36,892 nucleotides of DNA from CAYJDG01 sp964368875. GTDB taxonomy: Bacteria; Pseudomonadota; Alphaproteobacteria; Micavibrionales; Micavibrionaceae. This document shows, piece after piece, positions 23,549 through 30,391 of the stretch. The stretch lies in NCBI GenBank assembly GCA_964368875.1, contig CAYJDG010000021.1:1-36892 (forward strand). The letters are read 5' to 3'. A program made the translations under genes and the position numbers. How positions within the stretch are numbered: position 1 is the first letter of the stretch; each line of letters begins with the position of its first letter. The notes below the pieces were generated by a model. It did no database searches. It was not told where the DNA came from and saw only the letters and a program-made list of their open reading frames with translations.

Positions 23549-23853
23549 TGATCCGCCCTCTAAAAAACAAGACTGATAATACCATAGTTTTGACACAGTA
23601 TTTTAAGGTCTGTTTAACCTTGGGGGCGTCATACTTATATTATGAATACCGATTCCCGTGAGGACATTTCCTGACATATTTGCGCCTGAACTAAATCTTC
23701 CACAGGCTGTTGGATATGTAAGTGCTTGTTCTGGCGCGTACATAAGACGAAACAAAATTACTCCACATATTTATTTAGAGGAATTTTGTAAGTCTGATGC
23801 TACGCTCTGAATATCACTGAAAATCGGACTAAAAAAACAGAAGGAGAAGACCT
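23549..23853. other. Intergenic region with CtrA-like box and possible structured RNA
   Basis: 305 bases without a convincing gene. It holds a promoter-like element with a CtrA-like box (23590-23618). About 60 bases further on, GCGCCTGAAC (23682-23691) and GTTCTGGCGC (23728-23737) can pair with one T-T mismatch. The enclosed loop contains a second short stem (TCCACA with TGT-GGA, one bulge). No T-run follows, so a terminated small RNA is not shown. Near the right end AGAAGGAGAAG is the ribosome site of the DUF465 gene. Confidence 0.4.
23590..23618 (+). promoter_or_regulatory. Promoter-like element overlapped by a CtrA-like box
   Basis: TTGACA at 23590-23595 and TTTAAC at 23613-23618 are 17 bases apart, a plausible plus-strand sigma70 promoter. 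TTAA at 23603-23606 and TTAA at 23614-23617 are spaced by exactly seven bases and overlap the spacer and the -10 box, as CtrA sites often do. It points toward the unannotated region and the DUF465 gene at 23854. The box is symmetric, so it could also affect the minus-strand gene starting at 23548. Confidence 0.45.
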
Positions 23854-24057
23854 ATGCCTTTGGCTTTACGCGAAACCACCTCTTCCGTTCCTGCGTCCCG
23901 ACTAGAAGCCCTGCGCTCCCGCCATTTGAAAATTGAGGAAGAACTGGATCGGCAAAGCCGAAGTTTATCAGCCTCTGACCTTTACCTCCGACAGCTCAAA
24001 AAAATGAAGCTTAATATCAAGGAAGAAATCGAAGGAATCGCCTCGGCATCCGGCTGA
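23854..24057 (+). CDS. DUF465 (YdcH-like) small protein
   Basis: 67 residues. The pattern L-R-S-R-H-L-K-I-E-E-E-L-D, then D-L-Y-L-R-Q-L-K-K-M-K-L-N-I-K-E-E-I is that of the DUF465/YdcH family, a short helical hairpin of unknown function common in alphaproteobacteria. The strong ribosome site AGAAGGAGAAG is close to the ATG. A perfect bidirectional terminator follows its stop. Confidence 0.85.
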   Translation: MPLALRETTSSVPASRLEALRSRHLKIEEELDRQSRSLSASDLYLRQLKKMKLNIKEEIEGIASASG

Positions 24058-24079
24058 TTGACCCCTGATTAATAAATAC

Positions 24080-24111
24080 AAAACGGCCCGAATATATATT
24101 CGGGCCGTTTT
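24080..24111. terminator. Bidirectional rho-independent terminator
   Basis: A perfect 32-base inverted repeat: AAAACGGCCCGAAT pairs with ATTCGGGCCGTTTT around an AT core. The right arm ends in four T on both strands. It sits between the convergent DUF465 and trcR genes and should end both transcripts. Confidence 0.9.
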
Positions 24112-24133
24112 AGTTTTAAATGATTTGAATAAC

Positions 24134-24802
24134 TTAGGAGGCCGACTTCAGGAAGTTAGAGAAGTCAAAGCTGCTCTTCTGATTATTGTCGGGTTGATTG
24201 CCTGCAAACTCCTTCGCGGCCTCTTCGGCACGGCGGGCGGCCTCGGCGACAGGGTCTTTGCCCATAGCTTTGAGCGAGCGGTGTGATGCTTTTTCCAGTT
24301 CCTGGAAGGTGCACAGGCCGATTTCCGCTGGGTGGCGTGGTTTGATGTTTGCGGCGTTCGGGTGGGTGCGATCGCGGACATTCATGATGGTTGGCTTGGT
24401 CGTGCCGACCAGTTTGCAGATCTGGGAGTCCTTTAGTTCTGGGTGGTGCTTGAGCAGATAGGCAATCGCATCGGGTTTGTCGTTGCGTTTGGAAACAGGG
24501 GTGTAGCGCGGGCCTTTGGCACGGACTTTGACCGACGGGTTTTCGGACTGGGTGATCTTCAGGCGTGCGCTTTCGTCTTTTTCGCAACGCTCGATTTCAG
24601 CTTGAGTCAGTTCGCCGGCTTTGATCGGATCTTCACCAATGATGCCTTTGCCGACTTCTTCGTCTGCCAGAGCCTGAACTTCAATCGAGTGCAGGCCGGT
24701 ATATTCGGCGATCTGATCGAATGTAAGGGTGGTGTTTTCAACCAGCCAGACGGCACTTGCTTTAGGTTTCAGAGGTTTCACGGTGTTCATTTCGACGGCC
24801 AT
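24134..24802 (-). CDS. trcR: DUF1013 cell cycle transcriptional regulator TrcR
   Basis: 222 residues. The family is restricted largely to alphaproteobacteria, where TrcR is described as a cell-cycle-related transcription regulator. Signature parts: K-P-K-A-S-A-V-W-L-V-E-N-T-x-L-T-F-D-Q-I-A-E-Y-T, then K-G-P-R-Y-T-P-V-S-K-R and the helix-turn-helix-like K-D-S-Q-I-C-K-L-V-G-T-T-K-P-T-I. The C-terminus is polar and Ala/Glu/Asn-rich. I start at the ATG at 24802 because AAGGAG lies eight bases ahead; an in-frame ATG at 24841 lacks one. A 5' leader with two GC-rich hairpins and a promoter-like element lie upstream. Confidence 0.9.
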   Translation of the reverse strand: MAVEMNTVKPLKPKASAVWLVENTTLTFDQIAEYTGLHSIEVQALADEEVGKGIIGEDPIKAGELTQAEIERCEKDESARLKITQSENPSVKVRAKGPRYTPVSKRNDKPDAIAYLLKHHPELKDSQICKLVGTTKPTIMNVRDRTHPNAANIKPRHPAEIGLCTFQELEKASHRSLKAMGKDPVAEAARRAEEAAKEFAGNQPDNNQKSSFDFSNFLKSAS

Positions 24803-24844
24803 AACAGTCTCTCCTTGGTAAAATTCTATAAAATTCTTCACTGT

Positions 24845-24893
24845 GCAGAGGCAAAAGGGCTCTGCTGCCGATCCGGCTTTCTTTCACCGGATC
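24845..24893 (-). promoter_or_regulatory. Two hairpins in the trcR 5' leader
   Basis: In transcript order, GATCCGG (24893-24887) pairs with CCGGATC (24876-24870), then GCAGAG (24865-24860) pairs with CTCTGC (24850-24845). Both stems are perfect with loops of nine to ten bases. They lie between the predicted promoter and the ribosome site. No T-run follows, so they are not simple terminators; leader-based regulation or RNA stability are possible. Confidence 0.4.
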
Positions 24894-24928
24894 ATCCTGC
24901 TTAAACGCATGTTTTAAGGGATAAAGGC

Positions 24929-24957
24929 TTTATAGGCTGCCTTGGACCGAAATACAA
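24929..24957 (-). promoter_or_regulatory. Candidate trcR promoter
   Basis: On the minus strand TTGTAT (24957-24952) and TATAAA (24934-24929) are 17 bases apart. The -10 box overlaps a 13-base palindrome ATAAAG-G-CTTTAT (24921-24933), a possible operator. The -35 match is weak. Confidence 0.4.
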
Positions 24958-24983
24958 ACCTTTTTGCCTAAAAATCGGCCAAC

Positions 24984-25952
24984 TTATTGATAAACAGCGG
25001 GAATTAGCAGGATTTTGCCCGCATGGGTGCCAGTGGCGAAATCCGCGTGGGCGCGGGCGGCGTCGGTCAGGGGATAGGTCGCATGAATATGCGGGCGGAT
25101 CGCCCCGGCAACCACGTCCGGCCAGAAGACATCCTGAATCATCGAGGCATACGTCGCTTTGTCTTCGGCGCTGTCATGACGCAACGTCGAGCCGGTGATG
25201 GTCAGGCGTTTTTTCATGATCATCGCCAGATCGATCTCAGCATCCTTGCCGCGCATATAGGCGATGCTGATATGGCGGCCATCGCTTTGCAGAACGCCGA
25301 GGCTGCGTTTCACGTAGTCGCCGCCGACCATATCGAAGACGACATCGACGGGTTCCTGCGCGAGTGCGCTAACAAAATCCTCGGTCTTGTAATTGATCGC
25401 CCGGTCCGCGCCAAGCTCACGGCAGAGCTGGCATTTTTCTTCGCTGCCGGCGGTCACGCTGACACGCGCGCCGACTGACTTAGCCATCTGAATCGCAGTT
25501 GTGCCGATGCCAGAGGCGCCGCCGTGAATCAACAGATGTTCGTCCGGTCGTAATTGCCCCATCAGGAAAACGTTTTTCGTGACCGTGAAAATGGCCTCAG
25601 GCAATCCGGCGCACGCAATGAGGTCCATGTCATCGGGAACAGGCAGGCAGAGATCGAGGCTGGCGAGTGCATACTCGGCATAGCCGCCACCATTGAGCAG
25701 AGCGCAGACGCGCTCGCCGATCATCGCTTGCGCAATATCAGGACCAACTGCGTGGATTGTGCCTGACACTTCGAGGCCGGGTAGATCGGACGCACCCGGC
25801 GGCGGTGGATGAAGGCCTTTGGTCTGCAACAGGTCGGCGCGGTTCATGCCGCTCGCGGCAACTTTGATCAGCACTTCACCCGCACCTGGCACCGGGACAG
25901 GGCGGTCGCAGGGCTCAAGCTCGCCCGAGGAATTGATGCAAATAGCTTTCAT
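24984..25952 (-). CDS. NAD(P)H-quinone oxidoreductase, zinc-free MDR family (PIG3/Qor type)
   Basis: 322 residues. Medium-chain dehydrogenase/reductase without zinc ligands, closest in pattern to PIG3/TP53I3 quinone oxidoreductases. It has the N-terminal G-E-V-L-I-K-V-A-A-S-G-M-N-R-A-D-L-L-Q, L-P-G-L-E-V-S-G-T-I, and the nucleotide-binding H-G-G-A-S-G-I-G-T-T-A-I-Q-M-A-K (about 143-158). G-A-D-R-A-I-N-Y-K follows. It would reduce quinones with NADPH in the cytoplasm; the substrate is inferred. It is a single gene, with no close partner on its strand. Confidence 0.88.
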   Translation of the reverse strand: MKAICINSSGELEPCDRPVPVPGAGEVLIKVAASGMNRADLLQTKGLHPPPPGASDLPGLEVSGTIHAVGPDIAQAMIGERVCALLNGGGYAEYALASLDLCLPVPDDMDLIACAGLPEAIFTVTKNVFLMGQLRPDEHLLIHGGASGIGTTAIQMAKSVGARVSVTAGSEEKCQLCRELGADRAINYKTEDFVSALAQEPVDVVFDMVGGDYVKRSLGVLQSDGRHISIAYMRGKDAEIDLAMIMKKRLTITGSTLRHDSAEDKATYASMIQDVFWPDVVAGAIRPHIHATYPLTDAARAHADFATGTHAGKILLIPAVYQ

Positions 25953-26011
25953 GGACTTAAGCTTTAAATGGGAAAAGATCTTTTTGAAAGAAGAGCTTAA
26001 CAGGTTAAATC

Positions 26012-26040
26012 TTGACAGTAGAAATTAAATTATGTAAATA
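26012..26040 (+). promoter_or_regulatory. Candidate promoter for the paired unknown genes
   Basis: TTGACA at 26012-26017 with TAAATA at 26035-26040 after 17 bases. A perfect TATAAT at 26050-26055 follows, but lacks a good -35 at normal distance. Either could start the transcript for the gene at 26077. Confidence 0.4.
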
Positions 26041-26076
26041 ATGGCCCGGTATAATAGAATAAGTATAAAGGTATAA

Positions 26077-26535
26077 ATGTCGCCCGCGTTCTTTAGAGCC
26101 TCCCTGAACTGGGTTGCCAGCCTCGTCCATCCGGTCGACCCGGATGGCGTGCCTGTCCTATTGGCGCGGCGAGTGGCTGAATTAAATTCCGTACTCGGGG
26201 AGTTAGGGTTTTCAACCCGCCTCGTTGCTGAAGGAGATCAGACGCGGACCAATATTTTCGTCATTAAAGATAACCTCCGCGAACCGGAAGCCGCTTTGTA
26301 TGCAAAAGAAAATGATGCGGGTGGCAGATTTTCGATTTTTCTGCGGCGCGGTTTAGCACAACAATTGCTCGAACCCAATGATCCACGCCATCATGGCGCG
26401 TATATGGGGAATTTGTCGCGCTTTGAAGTAACCCATCATCTAAGCTTGCTCATGACGATTGCTCTGACTGAAGAAGAGAAGCTGGCGTTAGTAAAATATA
26501 CAACCAAAAGCAAATTGCCTGATCGGAGCCCGTGA
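26077..26535 (+). CDS. Protein of unknown function, first of a pair
   Basis: 152 residues. AAAGG lies five bases ahead of the ATG. There is no signal peptide or membrane helix. The sequence looks like a mixed alpha/beta soluble domain: a helix with A-E-L-N-S-V-L-G-E-L-G-F, strands T-N-I-F-V-I-K and R-F-S-I-F-L-R-R, and a polar C-terminus with T-E-E-E-K-L-A-L-V-K-Y. Its stop overlaps the start of the next gene by one base. A weak common pattern with that neighbour (V-x-x-[LI]-N-x-x-L-x-x-[LI]-G-x-x-x-R) suggests that they may be diverged paralogues. Function unknown. Confidence 0.65.
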   Translation: MSPAFFRASLNWVASLVHPVDPDGVPVLLARRVAELNSVLGELGFSTRLVAEGDQTRTNIFVIKDNLREPEAALYAKENDAGGRFSIFLRRGLAQQLLEPNDPRHHGAYMGNLSRFEVTHHLSLLMTIALTEEEKLALVKYTTKSKLPDRSP

Positions 26536-27026
26536 TGAAAGCAGTAGATACAGGTTTAAAAGTACTCAGCTGGCTCTTTACGTTTGAGTCCGGATCCACT
26601 TCAAGCCCGGATCAAGTGAACTGGCCACGTCTGCAGGGACGGGTAGAGCAGAGCGTTGAAAATATCAACGCGGAACTCCATCGCATCGGCAGCATCGCGA
26701 GATTTTTGATGCTGAAAAAAGAGGCTGGACTTGAAATTTATCTGAACCGTGCCGAATACTCTCCTGATACCTATCTTGCTGATCCGCACCGGGAGTCTAT
26801 GCCGGTCATGGAAGCCTTGGTAGATAAGTACGAAGGGCTGGGCCTGATGCTGCCACATAATCCCGGTCCCCGGCCTGCTGGGATGACCCGCAAACACTTG
26901 AGCGAGGCTCAGGTGGTTGATGAAATTGGCAGAAATTTCCGGCATAGCCTTAATTATCAGGATTGCGAAAAACTGCGCGACATCGCTACCCGCGACAAGT
27001 CTTTGCGCGCCTTCGGTTTTCAGTAA
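26535..27026 (+). CDS. Protein of unknown function, second of a pair
   Basis: 163 residues from the ATG at 26535; a GTG one codon earlier is possible. GGAG lies upstream within the end of the first gene, and TGATG joins the two. It has no signal peptide. A helical stretch V-E-N-I-N-A-E-L-H-R-I-G is followed by a strand L-E-I-Y-L-N-R-A and a Pro-rich turn H-N-P-G-P-R-P-A-G-M. The last third is helical and charged. The family is not recognised. The tight coupling argues that the two products work together. Confidence 0.65.
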   Translation: MKAVDTGLKVLSWLFTFESGSTSSPDQVNWPRLQGRVEQSVENINAELHRIGSIARFLMLKKEAGLEIYLNRAEYSPDTYLADPHRESMPVMEALVDKYEGLGLMLPHNPGPRPAGMTRKHLSEAQVVDEIGRNFRHSLNYQDCEKLRDIATRDKSLRAFGFQ

Positions 27027-27087
27027 CCCCGTTGCCTTCGGGTGCGTCCCGGCCTATGGTTAGACGCTTTTTAACCGGAGGCTTTTC

Positions 27088-27273
27088 ATGTTTGACGACC
27101 CTGATCTCGCACCGCTCAAGCCAAAAAAAGTTTTAAAAAATCTGGAACCAATGTCTCTCGACGAGCTTGGTGAATATATCAACGGGCTGAAGGAAGAAAT
27201 TCAGCGCGCTGAGCTGGAAATTGCCCGTAAGAAGACCCACATGACTGCCGCTAGCAGTCTTTTCAAAAAGTAA
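27088..27273 (+). CDS. DUF1192 small protein
   Basis: 61 residues. The DUF1192 pattern is clear: M-S-L-D-E-L-G-E-Y-I, then L-K-E-E-I-Q-R-A-E-L-E-I-A-R-K-K and an A-A-S-S-L-F-K-K end, a short coiled coil of unknown function. A strong GGAGG ribosome site is seven bases upstream of the ATG. It precedes hbdH by 16 bases, so they may share a transcript. Confidence 0.85.
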   Translation: MFDDPDLAPLKPKKVLKNLEPMSLDELGEYINGLKEEIQRAELEIARKKTHMTAASSLFKK

Positions 27274-27289
27274 ATAAAAGGAATGTATT

Positions 27290-28075
27290 ATGGCCACCAA
27301 AGGTAAAGTCGCTCTCGTCACCGGTTCCACCAGCGGTATAGGGCTGGCAATCGCTACCGAACTTGCGCGTGTCGGCTACAACATCGTCATCAATGGGTTC
27401 GGTGAAGCAGCTGCGATTGAAAAAGAGCGCGCCAACCTTGAAAATACGTACGGCGTGAAATGTATTTTCCTTGGCTGCGATATCAGCAAGCCTGAAGACG
27501 TTGAAAAAATGATCAAGGACGCAGAAGCGCAGCTTGGCAGCCTCGATGTACTGGTCAATAATGCGGGCATCCAGTTCACCGCGCTCACCGAAGATTTTCC
27601 AATCGATAAGTGGCAGCAGATCATCAACATCAATTTGTCCGGCGTATTTTATGGGACGCATTTCGCCTTGGCTGGCATGAAGAAACGCGGCTATGGCCGG
27701 ATCATTAATATCGCCTCCGCGCATGGTCTGGTCGCGTCACCGACCAAGATCGCGTATGTCGCGGCGAAACATGGCGTGGTTGGTATGACCAAGGTTGTGG
27801 CTTTGGAAGTGGGTACAGCGGATATCACCTGCAATGCCATTTGCCCCGGCTGGGTTGAAACACCGCTGGCGCTGAAACAGGTTCAGGACCGCGCCGCCAA
27901 GGAAGGTCGCGACTACAAGGAAGTTGAGCATGAATTCCTTGTCGAGAAGCAGCCGAATGCGCGCTGGGCCAAACCGGAAGAAATCGCCTTAATGGTGGTT
28001 TATCTGGTTTCTGAAGGTGCGCGCGGCGTCACGGGCGCTGCTCTGTCGATTGACGGCGGCTGGACGGCGGGATAG
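27290..28075 (+). CDS. hbdH: 3-hydroxybutyrate dehydrogenase
   Basis: 261 residues, standard short-chain dehydrogenase size. It interconverts 3-hydroxybutyrate and acetoacetate with NAD, in ketone-body or polyhydroxybutyrate use. T-G-S-T-S-G-I-G is at 11-18, N-N-A-G at 90-93, and the catalytic Ser143, Tyr156 and Lys160 are in I-A-S-A-H and A-Y-V-A-A-K. The segment A-S-A-H-G-L-V-A-S and the long lid V-E-T-P-L-A-L-K-Q-V-Q-D-R-A fit the BDH group. No polymer synthase gene is in the window. Confidence 0.93.
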   Translation: MATKGKVALVTGSTSGIGLAIATELARVGYNIVINGFGEAAAIEKERANLENTYGVKCIFLGCDISKPEDVEKMIKDAEAQLGSLDVLVNNAGIQFTALTEDFPIDKWQQIININLSGVFYGTHFALAGMKKRGYGRIINIASAHGLVASPTKIAYVAAKHGVVGMTKVVALEVGTADITCNAICPGWVETPLALKQVQDRAAKEGRDYKEVEHEFLVEKQPNARWAKPEEIALMVVYLVSEGARGVTGAALSIDGGWTAG

Positions 28076-28111
28076 GGTACGGCATAATTAAAAGATACGA
28101 GGATTAAAACT

Positions 28112-28561
28112 ATGGACGACATCGGACAACGCCTGCGCGACGCAGCAGATAATTGCATCAAGGCTTACGAAGCCTGGTCAAGCTCCAAGAAAGATCTGGC
28201 CGCGCGCGAAGCTTTGCAGGAAAACGTGCACGAGCTGCGCAAGGTCTCTGCCCGTCTTGAGATCGAAGTCGCCGCTAGTGAGCGCGATGATATCACCCAG
28301 CGCCAAATTCCAATTCCACCGCACCGCGCGTCGCGCTATCGCGGTGGTGCTGAGCCGAATGGCAACAGCAACCTGCCTGATTTCGCCGCCGACCATAGTG
28401 CTGGCAACGACAGCGAGGACTCGATCGGAAATTCTGTTGAAGGTTCCGAAAGCAGCAGCAACAATCCACGTCCTCGCAGCAACCCTAACAATCAGGGTCG
28501 CATGCAGCCACGTCAGCAGCATCGCCGCCCGATGCGCCGCCCGGAGGGTGGTAACGAGTAG
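28112..28561 (+). CDS. Protein of unknown function with helical N-terminus and disordered tail
   Basis: 149 residues. The first 65 are helical and charged (L-R-D-A-A-D-N-C-I-K-A-Y, then E-A-L-Q-E-N-V-H-E-L-R-K-V-S-A-R-L-E-I-E), a pattern I associate with small conserved alphaproteobacterial proteins. The rest is low-complexity, rich in Asn, Ser, Arg and Gly, ending with R-R-P-M-R-R-P-E. Basic clusters could bind nucleic acid, but that is a guess. GAGG precedes the ATG. It ends six bases before the convergent gene at 28568. Confidence 0.7.
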   Translation: MDDIGQRLRDAADNCIKAYEAWSSSKKDLAAREALQENVHELRKVSARLEIEVAASERDDITQRQIPIPPHRASRYRGGAEPNGNSNLPDFAADHSAGNDSEDSIGNSVEGSESSSNNPRPRSNPNNQGRMQPRQQHRRPMRRPEGGNE

Positions 28562-28567
28562 GGTAAA

Positions 28568-29953
28568 TTAGTAATTGGAGCTATCGAAAACCGGAGTCTG
28601 TTTGGTCGCAGATTTCGGTTTTTCTATGTCTGGAGACTCGGCCTCTGGGTCAGGCTTGCCGATTCTGGTTGTCAGCACGAATGTCGACGGATCGAGCAGT
28701 TGCGATGTTTGCAATGTCCCAATCTCAATTTTTTCAGCTCTTGTGAGCTCATTGGTAAGAGGCTGGTCAACAAAATTGCTCGCCCTCGTGATAGCTAGCT
28801 CGCTTCCGAAGGACTTTAATCCATTGGCAGCGAGCGGCGCCATAGGCGATGAGGGTAATGGGGCTCCGGGTTTTCCGTTGGGGTTCTCCATAGTAGCCCG
28901 GGCATCTGCAATAACTATTTCCCGATATCGCTGCAATTCGGTGTAGCGATTGGCGCCTGATATCATCAAACGCAGTTTTTCTTTTTGTGCCGGGTCCTGT
29001 TCTGACTCGTATGATTTTTTCAGCGTCGTTATAAAGGCTTCCCGCTGGGTCGGATCACGCAGGATTGCGCCGACATCGATGCGTGCGCCTTTGGCATCGC
29101 GGATATTGGTCAGACCGGCTTCCTGCAAGATAGCCCACTGGTCGCGCGCATTGATGGCGAGGAGGTTGGCATCGTGGCGGAAACGACGCGCTTGTTCGGC
29201 ATTCATTTTTTCGCAATTGGACAGCATGCCGGGATCTACATCGGCACCTGCACCGCGCACGGCATCGCGTAAAGCGCCGCTCGTCAGACCCATCGTGGGG
29301 TCCATGCAATCGATGATACGCATAATTGCTTCCATTTTACGATTTTGGGTGGCGGCACCAGCGGCTGTATTATTCCAGGCTGCGCGCCCGTAATCCCCCA
29401 AGCCCGGCGTGCGGCCTTCNNNNNNNNNNNNNNNNNNNNNNNNNNNNNNNNNNNNNNNNNNNNNNNNNNNNNNNNNNNNNNNNNNNNNNNNNNNNNNNNN
29501 NNNNNNNNNNNNNNNNNNNGCTCGCGGCGGAAAGCCTTGGCCGTGGTTATAAATGATTCCGTTTCTGACTGAGCGGTTGGCCTCTGCATGGGCCAGTCTG
29601 TCACCTTCAGGGATTTGTTGCAGGCGTGAGCCCTGATTATAGCGCGGGTCGGATGAGAGCGGATAGGCGGTGTTGCCGTCTTGTGTATTGCGTGGATTGA
29701 TACAAATAACCATGCCGGTTTCATGGCTGTAGAGCATCAGTTTTTCATTGCCGCCAGTGCCGACCGTCCGGCCTTGCGCTCGCGGATCCATCAGGCTTTT
29801 ATATATCAGCTCTTGGTATTGCTCGCGGGTGAGAGGTTTGCCATTCGCCTGAGCGAGTTCAAGACTTTCGCAATGCTTCTTGTAGCTATGATCGTTGTGA
29901 GCGATATCATGCGCAATTCTTTGGGCCCAGACACTGCGCTCTTCAGGGGTCAA
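28568..29953 (-). CDS. Large protein of unknown function, interrupted by an assembly gap
   Basis: Seen as two parts on the minus strand: an N-terminal part (29953-29520, about 144 residues) and a C-terminal part (29419-28568, about 284 residues) split by 100 N. The true gap length and frame are unknown, so one gene is assumed. The start is a TTG at 29953, overlapping the TGA of the upstream small gene, with GGAG upstream. The N-terminal part has a Tyr/His-rich stretch and L-M-L-Y-S-H-E-T-G-M-V-I-C-I-N-P-R, a strand pair that recalls small toxin-like folds but proves nothing. The C-terminal part is helical, with a disordered, Pro-rich end. No signal peptide. Family not recognised. Confidence 0.55.
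   Translation of the reverse strand: MTPEERSVWAQRIAHDIAHNDHSYKKHCESLELAQANGKPLTREQYQELIYKSLMDPRAQGRTVGTGGNEKLMLYSHETGMVICINPRNTQDGNTAYPLSSDPRYNQGSRLQQIPEGDRLAHAEANRSVRNGIIYNHGQGFPPRXXXXXXXXXXXXXXXXXXXXXXXXXXXXXXXXXXEGRTPGLGDYGRAAWNNTAAGAATQNRKMEAIMRIIDCMDPTMGLTSGALRDAVRGAGADVDPGMLSNCEKMNAEQARRFRHDANLLAINARDQWAILQEAGLTNIRDAKGARIDVGAILRDPTQREAFITTLKKSYESEQDPAQKEKLRLMISGANRYTELQRYREIVIADARATMENPNGKPGAPLPSSPMAPLAANGLKSFGSELAITRASNFVDQPLTNELTRAEKIEIGTLQTSQLLDPSTFVLTTRIGKPDPEAESPDIEKPKSATKQTPVFDSSNY
29420..29519. other. Assembly gap (100 N)
   Basis: Exactly 100 undetermined bases, the customary filler for a gap of unknown size. It falls inside the large unknown gene at 28568-29953. Confidence 0.98.
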
Positions 29954-30255
29954 GGGGTGAGCTCTCCCGCCAAACCGCGACTGAACTCAGCGACGGTTTC
30001 AAAATGATCAAGATTGAAATACCCGGGAACTTCGGTGGCATTCTGTTGGCGCAAGCCAACCAGCAGATCGAGCACTACGGAGGCATCGGCAGGCGTAAGA
30101 GATTCAGCGCCGCCGCTTTTGACGGTGGCTTCTAGCTGGGCGATCACATTCTGTGCCGGGATCAGCGCGTCATCGAGAACGGGAAAATGTTCGGTGGCAT
30201 AGCGGAAGACCGCTTCGAGGGATGCCTGAATTTGTGCGTTCGCTTGGTGGTGCAT
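29950..30255 (-). CDS. Small helical protein of unknown function, partner of the large gene downstream
   Basis: 101 residues, acidic and mostly helical (A-Q-I-Q-A-S-L-E-A-V-F-R-Y-A, then A-S-V-V-L-D-L-L-V-G-L-R-Q-Q). No signal peptide or membrane helix. Its TGA overlaps the TTG start of the large gene (TTGA), so the two are translationally coupled. Small acidic helical proteins before large unknown ones can be chaperones or antitoxins; here this is only a hypothesis. The region ahead of it carries a 12-base direct repeat and an inverted repeat. Confidence 0.6.
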   Translation of the reverse strand: MHHQANAQIQASLEAVFRYATEHFPVLDDALIPAQNVIAQLEATVKSGGAESLTPADASVVLDLLVGLRQQNATEVPGYFNLDHFETVAEFSRGLAGELTP

Positions 30256-30276
30256 ACTGACATCCTAAATTAACAT

Positions 30277-30365
30277 GTTTAATCAACCGTTTAGGTCGCG
30301 TAAATCACATTACCATAATAGTAATGTTTTTGCGCTGGTTTGTAAAAGATAAAGTTTAATCAACC
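30277..30365. repeat. Direct and inverted repeats in the promoter region of the small/large gene pair
   Basis: GTTTAATCAACC occurs twice in direct orientation (30277-30288 and 30354-30365). Between them CATTAC (30308-30313) and GTAATG (30321-30326) form an inverted repeat around seven bases, followed on the plus strand by TTTTT. No plus-strand gene ends here, so operator use is more likely than termination. Confidence 0.5.
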
Positions 30366-30391
30366 CGCGACCCAGTATTCAACGCATTGAT

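Noticed and set aside
23458..23661. Plus-strand frame of 67 codons in the intergenic region
   Set aside because: It overlaps the start of the small membrane protein gene and spans the promoter-like element; no ribosome site or recognisable product.
24080..24111. 32-base palindrome read as an operator
   Set aside because: It lies between two converging genes, is GC-rich in the stem and ends in T-runs on both strands, which is the form of a bidirectional terminator.
25995..26010. TTAA-CAGG-TTAA near the promoter of the unknown pair
   Set aside because: The spacing is four, not seven, so it is not a CtrA-type box.
29520..29953. Assignment of the large unknown protein as a polymorphic toxin
   Set aside because: Only a vague strand pattern supports it; no catalytic residues or immunity gene can be named.
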